Source: Breviolum minutum Mf 1.05b.01 (Eukaryota > Sar > Dinophyceae > Suessiales > Symbiodiniaceae). From it: a DNA stretch of 64,000 nucleotides. A model generated the notes under the pieces. The model saw nothing but the letters and a program-made list of their open reading frames with translations, ran no database searches and was not told the origin of the DNA. The stretch is taken from NCBI GenBank assembly GCA_000507305.1, contig DF239849.1, positions 1 through 64,000 on the forward strand. Reading direction: 5' to 3'. Made by a program: the position numbers and the translations under genes. Of this stretch, positions 1 to 13,365 are shown one piece after another (the first letter of the stretch is position 1; the number at the start of each line of letters is the position of its first letter).

Positions 1-687
1 TTACACTTATACAATGATTGCTTTTCATGTTGGCCATATTAAACCTGCAAACAAATTAACAGCAACATCCCTGAAAACCAGCCCGAGTTAAAAGCGTCAG
101 AGCATCCCGTTTCGCATCATCCCCAACACAGTCTGACAGTTGAACCACAAAAACTTCCAACCGTTTCAAGCCTAGGGATGCACGATCATCAACATGTACA
201 CTGTATATTCTTTAAACTTTATCGCATTTCTAGAGATTTTTCAGTACTCAGAATAATCTAGACCATAATATGTGACATGATATATAATAATCATAACATT
301 CTGTATGTAACCATGCCTTAACTTCGTGGACATGTTCCATCATTTTCCTATACTTGTGTCCCTTCGCCTTTGTGCAACAAGGTGGCTGGGTAACTTTTCA
401 AAGCCTTTGTGCTCGGAATTAAAGTTGCCTCGGTGTATTGGTGTCATTTGCATTTTCTTAAAACAGTATGATTTCTCGCGCCGAAGTCAATTCATGCTGA
501 CATATGATCCAAAAGTAAGCATGTAGACATGGTGACATGGTTAAATCTCGTGCATTTTGACAGGTTGTTTGACCTTTTCAAAACCCAACGTGTTGCAACA
601 TTAGGAAAAATAAGACGAAGATCTACTGTAGAGAGAATTTGTCAAGGCAACTGGAGTTCATTGGAAATGAAAGCAAAAGGGAAAGCT

Positions 688-742
<55 letters not shown>
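688..742. repeat. (TGA)n microsatellite
   Basis: About 18 uninterrupted TGA units. The tract is bracketed by a short direct repeat (GGAAAGCTT) on both sides, as if the array had grown inside a duplicated 9-mer. Confidence 0.95.
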
Positions 743-1461
743 AGGAAAGCTTATATAGAATCTTTCCAGGAGACCTCAATCATCCGATACGTTGTGCATC
801 ATTGAGCCTGTTGTAACTGCAGTCAGGATCAAAAGTGAACCGTCTGTACCATTTACTGGCCTAATTATGCGCATCAAGAAACAACTTCGCAAATTGATAC
901 CTCACTGCAGGTACCCAGTAACTTGGGCCCCCGGTCCAACCACTCCACGATACTTCCACCTGTCTCGGTTGGATGTTTGGTGGATCATCATTCCGATCAT
1001 TCGCTAAATCCGGGTACTTCCCACCCCAAAAATTGATTTCAACTCAAGAAGTCTTTGAGCAAACGCAAGGAAGAACCATGAATCCCTTTCCTAGCAGGAA
1101 CCCATCTGTCCAATACGTTCATTTCTTTGAAGTCATGGATGCCGTAAATATCAATAATGTATAGCAGGCTCATACAGGCTCAACCACTGAAAAACATCCA
1201 CTATCTGTGGTTTTGTTTCATGGATTTAGCATTTTAAACCCCAAACTTCAAGTCATCAGCTCCCAAAAGTCGCTTCCAACGTTCAACCTACTGCTGGAAG
1301 TTTGAGAAAAAAAACACCACCTAACGGCCCCAAACAACGCGGTTGAAATTAACGGCCCGGCGATTTCCCCACCCGGATGGTTAAGGAGCCCTTGGATGGG
1401 TCGATCAATGATCGCCAATCCTGGGTCAACTCGCACACCTCGCAGCGTGAAACGGTGTCTC

Positions 1462-1512
1462 TGGTTGGTTGGTTGGTTGGTTGGTTGGTTGGTTGGTTGG
1501 TTGGTTGGTTGG
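1462..1512. repeat. (TTGG)n microsatellite
   Basis: About 12 perfect tetranucleotide units. Several apparent open frames crossing it (poly Val-Gly-Trp-Leu on +, Gln-Pro-Thr-Asn on -) are artefacts of the repeat. Confidence 0.95.
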
Positions 1513-2434
1513 CGACCCATTTGGCGACCCAATTGGGAATCATTTTTTCCCCAACGTTTGCAGGTAAAAGAAGTTGTTTTGAAAATAGATGAAAGCACCA
1601 GGTAATGATTGAAATTATGGACGATTTTTAAGGGTGAAGATTGCATGAACCAATTCTGGATGAGTCAGATTGGTTGTTACAAACCTTTCACTTTCAGTTT
1701 TTTTGTTGGTCCAAGGATTCTCCAATGGAGTCGATACGTCTCTAGTGAGCTGTCGGAACCTCAAGGTTTCACTTGTTCCATTAGTGGCAGCCATTGGTGT
1801 GGAAGCAAAGTCGCGCCTGTGAAGTACAATGTTCAGGGCAAGCACTGAAGGGACCAAGACGATAAGTGTCCCCAATCCTCAGTCCCGGCTGACTCGGCGC
1901 TGACTCCTGTGACACACACACACATATATTATATATCGAATTATATCGATATATGATAGAAAACACATGTAAATACATGTTTGATGATGTATGTAAAATA
2001 CTTTGATTCCACAAGTGGAACATTTATTTGAAGATTGGCATCATCCAAATTCATGACACATTTAAAAAGCATAACTCACACTTTCATAGGAAACCACTCA
2101 AGCCAAAACCGGGAATTTGAAGAAACTGAGGCTGCGAATGGTTTCATACAATCCGCAACTGTTGGGACAAAGATTTCCCAAACACAGCGGGACCTCCGTG
2201 CTGCAGTGAAAACCCTGAGGCTATCCCCCCGTTGATGGCCGAATCATCATCAGGTGACTCGCAAAGAGACCCTTCAAATGGTCTACTTCAACTATTTGCA
2301 GTACCTAGGACCTAGGAAAGCAGGGTGGAAACAAGCAGCTTACGGGGCATCATTTTGGGACCCACCTTATAACGCTTATAAAATAAGTATCATATCAATA
2401 TCATATCTTGTGTATCCATCCGGGACCGGGTCAC

Positions 2435-2557
2435 CTCAAAACCTCCAAGCTAGTGGTTATATCTGTGAATCTGCCGAGACTCTGGAAGAAGAGAGTGACT
2501 TGTTGCACCTCAGTTCCGGCAAATCTGGCACAATCTGACGGAGTAGTTGTTCCAACC
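2435..2557 (-). CDS. Possible internal exon, unknown protein
   Basis: On the minus strand an AG|G acceptor near 2557 and a GAG|GTGACC donor at 2435 bracket an open frame of 40 codons containing VQQVTLFFQSLGRFTDITTS. The plus strand of the same stretch is also open up to a stop at 2538, so the strand is uncertain. No family recognised. Confidence 0.3.
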
Positions 2558-2599
2558 CTGGCTAAAGATGGTAGTGACTATCGTTCAACCAATGATTCT

Positions 2600-5500
2600 T
2601 CACGATTCTTGGGACCATGATGAAAATGCTCACCATTTTTGTATGGTAAAATAGCCTTAATCCCTCCTCACAAATGGTAGCCACCAACAAGGTACCCTCA
2701 GATTAGCAAGGGAACCATTTGTACCCGCACCTCTTTTGGGAAACCTTCCAATTTGCCCAACAACTTTCTTGAACATGTTTGTTTGTGAAACCATTTTTTG
2801 GGTTTGCACCTCTCTTTACCCCTCCCAAAACATACAGCGCCAACCTTCACCCAATCAACTGGCAAAGGAGAAGTGCTTTTTTCCGAGGAACGCCAGGTTG
2901 TTCTCCAAACTTCACTTGTAAGGATCCAAACCGCGGGAGTTTCTGCCAAGCCTCCAGTTGTTCAATGGAGGGTTGGTGTGCGCCCTCCATTGGGTGATAC
3001 ATGGTGTATACCTATACGTGCCAAAACGCCTGCATAGTATGCATATTTGTATGGTTGTATGTATATATTTATCATGGTATCATGTACTGTATGTATAGAT
3101 TAATCTCATGTCCAGTGCTGTTCAACGCTTTTGTTTAATCTTAATCTAACATTCTGCTTGCCAAGCCTCACACCCAACTCCAAAGACCATTTTCATGTCC
3201 CACCCAAAAAAAAAAACATGAAGAAAGGCAGATCATTTTGGGATACAGTAACTCCCTGATAAAGATGGCAATGCCTACCTTTTTGGGGGAAAACCTCGAG
3301 CCTGGAATGGTTTTTTTAGGAATCTGCATTCAGGTCACCCAGACGACCAAATTTCCCCTAGGATCCGCACTTTCAAAGCATCATCCTTCCTTTTCATTTT
3401 CTTTGCATCTTTTGGCTGTGCATTTGCCCAGCTTTCTCCTGGCGTAAAGATCCTTGGTTGACATTTGGGGAGTTAGTAGAGCCTGCGAGAATTTGTCGAA
3501 GTGGCCTGCAGTCTCATATCTATCCAAAGCAAGTGGCGAATGCTTTCAATTTACAAAAAGATGCTCAAATGTGCTAGATCCATACTGCAGATTCCTGCAA
3601 TTTGCCTTGACTTTCAAGTTTTTGGCAAAGGGTCCCCCCGCCGAAACAAACAGGTTTGGAATTTGTAGCATCTTCTTCCTAGGTCCGTGGGACTAAGATT
3701 TAACTAACACTCTTTATTCACACCCATCACCTCTATGTAGATCCATTTGTAAATTCTTGACATATGAAGATCAAGGGTGTACACATGTCAAAACCCTCAT
3801 GGCTTGTTTCAAGTTTCTTTGCTTCTCACCGTGACGCTTCATTGCCAAGAAACACTCGTAACCCCTCCAAGCAGCCTGCCACGAATGGTGGCGATACCAA
3901 GGGGCAGCCACAATTGCCCTTAAACTTTGCGTTGGGATTCCTGAGCTTCAAAGAATCCACAAAAAAAAACAGGATTCAGCGATGGATTTGTGTTTCATGA
4001 ACATCTTTTTTGTAACTCCAAATCGGCCAAGATGGCCAAACAGAAAACAAAAGTGGGATGTTGTACAAGATCATAACAACACCCATTAATCGACAGACAC
4101 TTGGAGAAAGACTTCCAGAAATTCTTGGTTTATTCTTTTGGTTGGCCACAAGGTTAGGGGTAAACAAATTCCAAAAAATGATGACCACTCTCACCGTATC
4201 TCACCATTGGATGCTGCAAGTCTTGGCCCAGGACTTTGAACTGAAGTCTAATCGAATCTGGTTGAAGAAGTTGAAATTACACGCACCTTACAGTATGTTT
4301 TGCAAAAATAATCACTGTAATAATAAATATTGTATTATGTAAGTGTGAAGGGGGGAGAAATGCGTTTTAGAACTGCGTAGTTGATTGCCGTAACTCTCAG
4401 GTATTCCTATGCAAGCGACAGCAATGGGGCAAATAAGGGACGGTAATAAGGTCATACAAGGTCCGTGAGGATCCTTTTCCTTGAAGTCATCATAAGCCTC
4501 TTGGCTGACATGATTTTTGTTAACAAAATCTTCAGGTTTCTATCATGATCTTGATATCTTCAATGACCAAGGAAAACACCTTGAAACCGCAGAAAAAAAG
4601 GTCCATTTTTTGTAGCCCTCCAAGCATCATGATCGCCCACTCCCAGGATGTAGCAATGTCGATCTTCGATTCCGTCTGCAGTCAATTTTTTCCGATGTAA
4701 AGCCAAGGAAGATCAGTAAGAAACCCATGGTGACTGCCATTTTTTTTAGGGGGGCCTACGGGTGCCCTACACCAAACAAAATTTGTTGAATCAAGTTTCA
4801 GGTTTTCAAAAAGAAGGGCTAAGGCAGAAGGCATCCTCAGAAACAAACCAACAAAAAAAACATGGGTATGTATGTTCTTGTATGTTCCTAAAAATGTGTC
4901 CTCAAAGTTTTGATTTGGCAAGTTTGACATGTTTTCGAATTGAGAACCTTCTTCTAAGTCTAAAAAACACTTTCCGGCAACTTGGGGTTTGAGTTTCCCA
5001 GCTTGTAGCGAAAAATGACAACAAACGACAAGGGCCAACGGCCAAACACCTCTGTCAAGGGTTCCGGAAGCCCGGGTGGTGGCCGGATGCGCAGTGCACC
5101 TAGGTAGGTGGGCTTGGATCGGCCAGGCGAAAGGTAAATCTTGAAGAAGGGCTTTTCGGCAGAAGTTTTAAAAAAAAACACATCCAAATGACAAAACTTT
5201 ATGATGCCCTCATCACTGACCATTGATGATATTGATGACCCAAACATATGGCACTTTCCATCATCTTTGTCATAGATCATCGGTGTTCATGGAAGATTTG
5301 AAGGGCTCCCACATGCATGGCTTTTTTTTCCCGAAGTTTGGGAGGTTGACCATCCGAGATGCTGGAAACACGTGGATTTCTTGGACCTAAAACTCCCAAC
5401 ATCCAAACTGAAAGTTACTGAAATTACAAAAGTTACCCCTACCACAAGTTTTTCAAAAGCCATCCCAGAGTCGTTCGAACCATAGGGTCCAGTCTTTTTA

Positions 5501-6200
5501 ACGTTTCTCCAGAAACTTTGAAACTGACAAGACCCACACCAAAGAAGCTGCGCCAAAAAAAACAAACAAAATAAAAATCTAGGATATCTTGATAAAATCT
5601 GGCTCCTGGGTGAATGACTTGACTGGTTAACATCTAGATATGACTAGTTTTGTCATCTCAAGATGAAAACCCAGGTACCATCCAGATGCAGAACGCGTGG
5701 TGCTGTGAATCTCTCACGAAGTTCGGTTGGAGGAAGGCCTGGAGAATTGACAATCAATGGATATATTCCTGGCAACAAGAACCACCTACACCCTGGTAAG
5801 GATTTTCCTTTTCAGCTGTGTGATTTTTACCTTCCATGTTGATTGTTTTGTGACATAGTAAACGCCACAACCCAAATCACAGCTGGACAAAGTATGGCTC
5901 ACCAGTTGATTAGAGTATGAAAGATCACACAACCACTACATGCAATGAATGGGACACAAAATCCATTTAAATCAATGTAATATCAACTGGTCAGGTTTTG
6001 TCCATCAAGATGAAGTACGCCATCAACAAAGGAAAAACGGCAGAGACAAATTCAAGGAGTTAAGCCGGTACAGGGGCACAAAGCAAATAAGCCATCGCCT
6101 GTAAATTACCTCTCAACATCTCCATACACTCAACATACACTTGCCATCAAACTGACCCAAATTATAGCAAATACATAGTAAGTACGTTGTATAGACTTCT
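2600..6200. other. No supported gene
   Basis: Open frames on both strands are short. A plus-strand frame ending near 5483 (with the run KLKVTEITKVTP) looks faintly coding but has no good splice pair. Otherwise AT-rich, repeat-like spacer. Confidence 0.4.
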
Positions 6201-6239
6201 TCATTTTAGAAAAGTGAGAGGCCCCTGCTACATTTGCCT

Positions 6240-8614
6240 TCAAGCAACAATGTGGCCCTGTGATCCAAACACTTGCCGCTTGTTCGACTTGTCTGCCGTT
6301 TTCACAACCGATCGGCTTCCATTTTTTGGTGACCCATGAACAAACATGCATGCTCATATCATGGCACTATATACATCATACCATCATATCTAAAAGTACT
6401 GTATATTTAAATGCTACTAGTAGATACCTATTCATTTTTATAAATATCGTTCAGTATACAATACCTAACTGACAGTACTTAACACGTACCTAGCGCTTGC
6501 CAAATAGTAAAAATCGGTGTATAGGTATGTATAGATCTATGCGTGCAGTACATAATCCCCATGTCACACACCACACCTTTTTCCCAACAAACTACGTTTT
6601 CAAATCGAGTGTCTGGAGCAGGGAGACGTGGTGGTCGACCATGGGGAGGAAGGCAGTTGAGTTTCAGCATCTGCCTGGTAATGTCCCAACCAATGAAGGG
6701 TTGCTTGCCCGGAAACCACTGATTCTTTTGGGGAAAAACGGCGCAGAATGGAGAATACTGACATATATGATATATATATATATACACATATGTAGATAAA
6801 TACAATGTGAATATCTGGGTAAAGCTATGGCATATGGCATGCTATGTGTCATCAAGTATTTCATGGGTACATAAATATATCACATATATATATATATGAA
6901 TATATATATATAAATATATTACGTGTGTGTAAGTTGCAAATGGAACATTCATCATTTATCGACCCAAAATCTTATCCCTGAAGATGCTGAAGATTCCTTC
7001 TACATCAGCTTCAACACGAAGGTCATCATAGTGTGTGGGCTTTCTATGGCCCCTAATCCGCATGGGAGTTGCCCATCCTTCTTTCACCTGGTGCGGAAGC
7101 TATAAGCTTATTTTCAAAAGAACTAAATCTATGATAAGCATCATGATGAAGTACCGCAACTATATAATAAGACTATGGTATTGAAATATACCAATGCGGA
7201 GCTGTCTAGACATTGACATTACAGTTTACAGAGACACTAAGCACATGCCAAACCCATATTTAAGATTCAAAAACAAAACATGCACTCTATTTAACGAGCT
7301 TTGGTATTCATTTCCCATGGTTTCCACATCCAATTTGCCCACTGTTCCTGCATGAAAATCCTCAATTCCATCTGGTGAAAGATGTTCTACATTCAGAAAA
7401 GCGCCCACTGTATGCCCACCCTCTCCCCAACAAACATCAACTGCAAAAGCAAAACCTCTTGAACAGGCGATTTGCTCAACTCATGTTCCAACAAACCCCC
7501 GCAGAAACCGTTTCCAGGGAGTGATTTTGGAGGCAAATGTTTCCGTAAAATTCCAGTGGAACCTGCGCCACAAACCTCACCATGGCCTGGTGTCCAGAAT
7601 TCCCACGAGAGATGCATTTCCGACGCCGGTTGGAGGGCGTTGGTAAGGATGGCTCGACGAGCTCCTGCGAAAAAACAGCGATTGAAAAAACTGGTGAAGG
7701 GGATTGGACAAAAAGGAGCTGTAACAAAAACGACAACAAGGAATGCAGTCAGCATGTGGCGCAAAGTTGAAGTGAATCACTTGCACTTGTCAAATTTTTG
7801 GATTTCGGTGATCACATTACTATCACCCCGGCCAACAGAATCACACTCCTGTAAGTCTGTAACAGTGTCTTGGGAACAAGTGTCCAAAGTGTGAAAACTG
7901 TTAAGTTGTCTTCAAAAGAGCCGAAAAAGCACAGACCAACCTCTACATGGATCCGAATAAGATAGCAATCAGATGTAGATACTGCATATGGCATAGTTAA
8001 GTCATGAGTTGTGTGAGTCTAAAAACACCTCCGCATGTCAAATGTCAACAATCTCAAAAGTTTCTTAAGGCATACACTGCCCCAAAATCCATCATAAAGA
8101 ATGCATTAACAAAGAAAAGACTTCCTCCCATCATGGTCAAGACCAAAACCAAGAATGGGATCCCTGAAAAAAATCTGCGATTCGCATCTCCAAGATGGGG
8201 GGGTTCGCTTCCCAACAAAATAACTTACCCAACTTGAAGTGATACCCAAATTTGGAATTCACTTTTTTGGGTCCTACCCAAACACTGGTTCCCCCGGATG
8301 GATTCCATGAAGGTGAACTCTTAGGCACCCAAGAGAAACAAGCACAATGAAATAAGACAACGGAGAAAGTATGTTTTTCCCAAGAGGAAAGTATGCAGCA
8401 ATTGATGACGGTTCCCAATGTTCATCAATTTTCCAGCTTCCCAGGTCCCAGACAAAAATGGATGCTTTCAGAGTTCCCAACTAAAAGCATCAGTTGGTTG
8501 AAGAGCAGGCTGTTTCCCTCGACTTTCTCACTCCTGTCGCGGGGCATCCGTCTGCACCTCTTTCTGCTCCAACTCCTGCGTTGTTGAAACTCCAACGCAG
8601 ATTCCACCGAAGGG
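6240..8614 (-). CDS. Six-exon gene, unknown function (5' end not found)
   Basis: Predicted minus-strand exons are 8614-8532, 8319-8229, 7664-7563, 7440-7286, 6724-6577 and a last exon ending at the stop 6242-6240 (start 6292 or 6352). Intron phases agree at every join (0,1,1,0,1). The best acceptors are TTTCCCTTACAG before 8614, TTTTTTCGCAG before 7664 and GCTTTTGCAG before 7440; the 8229 donor is GTAAGT. The protein includes the stretches VDVCWGEGGHTVGAFLNVEH and GWDITRQMLKLNCLPPHGR. I recognise no domain, and no initiating exon was identified. Frame choice in the first listed exon rests on phase alone. The 7.4 kb exon pair is the most certain part. Confidence 0.5.
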
Positions 8615-8619
8615 CTGTA

Positions 8620-10600
8620 AGGGAAAAAACCTGACAAAGTTAGAATATTTTGTATATATATATATAGATTATCTTCCAATACACTTTTGTTTTCTGTTGT
8701 AAATATATGTAAATATCACATACTATCCATCTACTGGTATATTGCAGTATGTGTGTCTCTGAAGCAACCCGTAAGAAATCACTCCTTTTTCAATAATAAA
8801 GAACACATCCATTCAATACAATATTCACATATATGTTCATAGGGATTTTGTAGCCACGTTAGATTGGTGAAGGCTACAATTTCGATCCGGTCATAGTGCC
8901 CATGACTATGAAGCCGTGAAACTTCGAGCCAAGCAGTGTCCAAACTGGATGGGAAAAAACATACAGAAACATTTATGGCAAATCTTAGGTGATTTAGATC
9001 ACGGTGGTTTGTTTTTATCTTAGCATTTACGACTATGTAGAATATATGCGTATATAAATACATAGAAAAAAACTCTCGTGTTTAATCATAGTAGAATCAT
9101 ATAGTACTACCCAATATATTATATTCAACATTGATATACTGTTGCTGTAAAGACTTTTCACATATACTATATTCAATATTGTTTTTGCATTCATATATTA
9201 CACTAGTATATGATATATGTATATAATATTAATGTATAATGATATGGATACATATGTGATATACTTAATATGTATTGAAAAATATACACCGAATTCATAA
9301 GTCAAACATGCCTAGTAGACCTTTTTTTTCCAGGAAAGATACGACATTGCTATGAACACTTCAAACATCCTCAAACGATCTCCTTCAAAATACGTTGCAA
9401 AAGGTCCAGGTCGTGATTCTGAAGCCTCAATCGTTGGCGTCAGATTCGTTCCATGACGTCGAAATCTACAAAAACAAAACCCTGGAAAAACACCGGTTTA
9501 ATAGTGGGTATTTCTTTGGATGTCTCCGGTTAAACCTTGTAAATAACCGGGAAAAGAAACCTACCAAGCTCAACGGGTGATCCCTGGATTTCAGCCATCA
9601 ACAGTATTCACTCTTCGCGCCAAGCTACCCCGACATGGTCAGAGAATCACAGGAGCGTTGAGGGCAAACAACTAGTCTTTACAAGCCTTTACAGCGAGCT
9701 TGACTCTGAAGTCACTTGATCCAGTGTTGCTGCGTAAAACCATTGGGTTTTTTCTTGTTAAGGCCTTACTGCCTTACTACACCTTTATTTCTTGGGGGAC
9801 CAGCCGTAGGGCGGGGTAAGTGGACCAGCCGTAGTAATAGTATAACGCGAAGGTTTGGGAATCGGAGTGCCAATGTTCAAACTAAAAAACCCAAGCGCTT
9901 TCCATGGCACAGTGCCCATACAATGCCCATATTGATCACACTGTTTACATCTACTTGCCAGGAAATTAATGGGAAATTACCCATCTCTGACGGAGCTTAC
10001 ACTGAAAGCACGGAATCATCCCTTCAAAGAAACAACTATGATCTTTCAAAATTTCTCCTCCAAGTCCTTTGAGATTTGAAGGTGGTGGACCCTTCGGACC
10101 CTTCGTTCCCTTCATCAAATTTTGTTGAAACATCTTTCGGTTCCGATGGAAGAAACACCGAGGACCGACAAATCGCTTCAGTTGGTGAATTTTGGAGGGT
10201 CAGATTCGTGGGTTGAAAAAAATAACTACCAAAAATGGAAGACTGAATCCAAGGTTTGAACAAGTCTTGTCATTCTATTGAAATCTCATCGTTCGTGATT
10301 GGCCCAACTTGTTGCAACTTTGTTGTTAGATCATTTGTTCTGCATGCTTGCAAGTCGCTATACTACATTAATACATAAATCTTTGGGTGTCCTTTGTCCT
10401 TTCCAAGGTTGATTGCTTCATTTGGGACGACTTTAATCTATCCATAATGATTCACACGTGGATTCTTCCGGAGTGCATTCATTGACATTGGATTATTTCC
10501 TCACTGCTCTTTTCTCCTTCACCTTAGTCCCACAGTACTCAACTCTCCAGAGAACTTACCACCAAGACTGGTGAGCCTAAGGGAACCTCCGTTCATCCGT
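8620..10600. other. AT-rich spacer without a supported gene
   Basis: Contains TATATA-rich tracts (8650-8670, 9100-9290). A minus-strand frame at 10036-10263 is open, but all three plus frames are nearly open too and no acceptor is visible, so it is not called. Confidence 0.4.
9520..9608. repeat. Dispersed element C, copy 1
   Basis: Shares an ordered set of blocks with 17936-18032: ACCTTGTAAATAA, then CTCAAC, GGATTTC and CCATCAACAGTAT. Spacing between blocks varies, as expected of an old, diverged copy of a short non-autonomous element. A weaker third relative lies near 26045-26090. Confidence 0.5.
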
Positions 10601-10868
10601 GAGCGCCCTCTCTTTCCCTATATCTAGCTTTTTGCTGCCTTTCATCACTCTCTCCGCGAGACCTGTCAACTCTACCTGGCCATGTCGTGCGGAGGCATTT
10701 TCCACCGCACATTTCGCAAAGAGAGTGGGCGATCATTCCTAGCAGATCACACCATAAAACTTGTGCAAAGGGCATCAAAGGGCAATGAAAACTCTCAACA
10801 CCCTGATCCTTAAGCTTCAAAGATTCCAAACATTAAATTCCAAGGATTCTGAATTTCCGAATTTCCAG

Positions 10869-11288
10869 TTCTTCCTGAGCCAAGTTTCACTTCTGTTCGG
10901 TCCAGGGACCGTAAACACTGCGAGGAAAGTCATCCGAAGTGCGCAACCAGCACTTCAACACCGCTACCACTCGCCAAGCATCCCCTTGGAAGCTTTCTCA
11001 CAGCGAGGCGGAGGCGGCAGTGGTCCCGTAGGGTCTAAGCTGTGCGGAGGCCTGGTTTGAAATTATAAATCATAGCTTCAAAATTGAACAACAAACTGCT
11101 ACTCCTTCAATGTGCCAAGGTGACATCTAGAGATGCCAATCATATTTTATTTTTGCGAGCAATTGGCATTGTTTCATGCAAGGAATTCTCAATTCTATTA
11201 TATCTCTCCTTCAGAGGTACTGCAGGACCTGCGCTCACCAGATGTTTCCGATCTCTACTTTTCCGTAGTGACAGTGAATACAGAAATG
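10869..11288 (+). CDS. Possible two-exon segment, unknown protein
   Basis: An exon starting at 10869 after GAATTTCCAG stays open to 11058 and includes FLSQVSLLFGPGTVNTARK. A second exon at 11215-11288, after a strong acceptor (ATCTCTCCTTCAG) and before ATG|GTGAAC, includes EVLQDLRSPDVSDLYFSVV. A plus-strand frame at 10622-10800 (with CQLYLAMSCGGIFHRTF) could lie upstream. The minus strand is also open over the second exon, so strand is not proven. Confidence 0.35.
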
Positions 11289-11649
11289 GTGAACAAATAT
11301 CCATATGCATGTGCATACATAGATGTTATATATATATATGTATACATATGATATCACATATCATATGCTCATGGATGTCTCTATCAACCTGTAAAAACGG
11401 AGGGCCTAAGAACGGATTTTTTAAGCTTCACCGGAAGAAAGAAGGCCTTCAAAACTATTTCAATTTTCGTGTCTTCGATGTTTGAGCTGCATGGAGATTA
11501 AGGAATGGAATTATAATTCGAATGTGATTTTGTGTCAAAAAAAATCCATCTCTTCACACAGAAATGCAATATCCTTTGGCAAATAATGAAAATTATACAG
11601 TAATTACCTTTTCTTTGGATAGATGTCTCAATCCAGCTCAGCCAAACAT

Positions 11650-11888
11650 TCACTCATAGGCCATCCGCAAACACAACGCAATCACGTAAGCCACTAAACG
11701 GTTGCAAATGCCGACGTAGGGCAGCTGCAAATCTGTAATGAAATTGGAAATGGGTCTCGTGAGGTACGCGTTGGTCAATCTGCCGATGTGTGTCTGTCAA
11801 AACCTACAATCTACTGATTGAAGATTCGGCCAAAAGGACACTAACGTCAGATGCGTTTGCAGTTTTCAAAGCATGCGTAGCAAGACTT
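11650..11888 (-). CDS. Possible two-exon 3' end, unknown protein
   Basis: Exons 11888-11815 and 11732-11650 (stop). The intron is 82 bases, GT-AG, phase 1 on both sides, with acceptor CCAATTTCATTACAG. The last exon reads LPYVGICNRLVAYVIALCL, hydrophobic enough for a membrane segment. The plus strand over 11790-11910 is also open (DSAKRTLTSDAFAVFKACV), which keeps confidence down. Confidence 0.35.
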
Positions 11889-11929
11889 CTGCGAAGCGCG
11901 GTGGCTATATACATATTAATCATCATTAT

Positions 11930-13320
11930 TGTTATCATCATTGTTATCATTACTGCTATTGACTATATCATGAATTATCATAAATTACTACTATCAAGTA
12001 TTACAGGAAAAATTACGCGATATCTAATCAAAGAAGGTCACGGTCGGATCAAAGAATATCATGGCATATCACACCACGGAAACGCACACATACACGCTTG
12101 GGCACGCGCGCAGACACACTTAGAATTCGGGTCTCTGTGTATCCCCCCGCCTAACTCAAGAGGTAGGGCTGCTCACGTGTTCTGATTGCAAGTTCTATAT
12201 GTCCAGATATGTCTAGAACGAACACAAAAGCTGAACCATGTACCAATGGAAAGTGAAAGTATCATCTGCTTTTCATGATATGAGACACGGACTAAACCTA
12301 TATCGCTTTTTGTGTGTCCCTCATCGTTCCCAAGGGTTCTTTTTCCCGGGGGCATCCCGATCCGAAGGATTTAATGTTTGTAATAAAATCAGGCAAACAT
12401 GTGCATCAATAGTCATCATTCTTTGTGTCAGCCCTGCCCTAATTATCGTTTCTGAGAGTTTCATGATAGTATCATATAGTATCAAATATCAATGTCCTGG
12501 TGTAACTGTTCCAAAATGTCGGAGGTTTTGGCGGGCGCTCATATGCCTCCTGATTCCTAGGTCCTGTGATTTCATTTCATACGCCAAAATGAAGCCGAAA
12601 AAATTGTGTGGAATTTCTATGAGCTACAGCTACCATTCAACACACATGGCATTAACTGAAGGTCATTTGGTCCACGAGTCGCAAGGTCGCCTGCTGTGGG
12701 TGTTGCCATGTCCTGCATGAGGAAATATGAGGAAATCGTATGCCATCACGCCATCATTACTGTATCCCTTATGGGGGTTAAGGAAGAAGTCCCCTACAAG
12801 CAAAACATGGCAGTTGCATCCAACTACCAAACCTGCCAGAAAATGAAAACATACCTGTAGCTTACCCGAGTCAGAAGAGGAAAATGTCAGCATATTAAAA
12901 GGATGCACTTTCCTCGAATAGAAGCCCCAACTGGATGGCATTCTGGCACAATGCTGCCAGTGGCAGCTGTACCGTGGGCTTGTAGACTAGGCAGTGACTA
13001 AGACTTCTTTATAGAATCTACTCCTTTCTTGTATTGGACAGTGGCAACCTGCAATACAGCGGGACGAAAGCAGTCCTGAGACATTCTATGGAGGCATCAA
13101 GAAGACAATCCAACGTATTCAACTTGAATGCGAAAAAGAACAATGAGCTCTGTAAAGTGTGCTTGTTCTCCAACACCACTGCCTCCAAATCTCGTGACTG
13201 TCGCAACAAGCCCCCAATAATCTGTCTACTCACCACAATCACGCCTGCGCATCTGGGCTACAACCTTGCTGCGTTGCAATCTGGGCGTTTGTCATCCCAG
13301 CGTAGCCCATGTGAATTTGG
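11930..13320. other. No firmly supported gene
   Basis: The 160-codon plus-strand ATG frame at 12238-12720 is about the length expected by chance in this much sequence and has no family. A minus-strand exon with donors at 12866 (GTAAGC) or near 12855 (GTATGT) is conceivable. ATTATTATC-like low-complexity sequence lies at 11915-11970. Confidence 0.3.
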
Positions 13321-13365
13321 AGCGTCAAAAACCTAGACATCCAAAAATCCGACAACGAATTTGAG

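Larger units (their letters stand above)
1..2430. other. No supported gene; spacer with two microsatellites
   Basis: Both strands were read. Open frames here are short, lack convincing splice sites and include frames created by the TTGG and TGA repeats. Nothing coding can be supported. Confidence 0.5.

Noticed and set aside
1248-1646. Open frames on both strands through the TTGG tract
   Set aside because: Repeat-driven; no coding pattern outside the repeat.
12238-12720. 160-codon ATG-initiated ORF
   Set aside because: No family, no splice support, plausible by chance.
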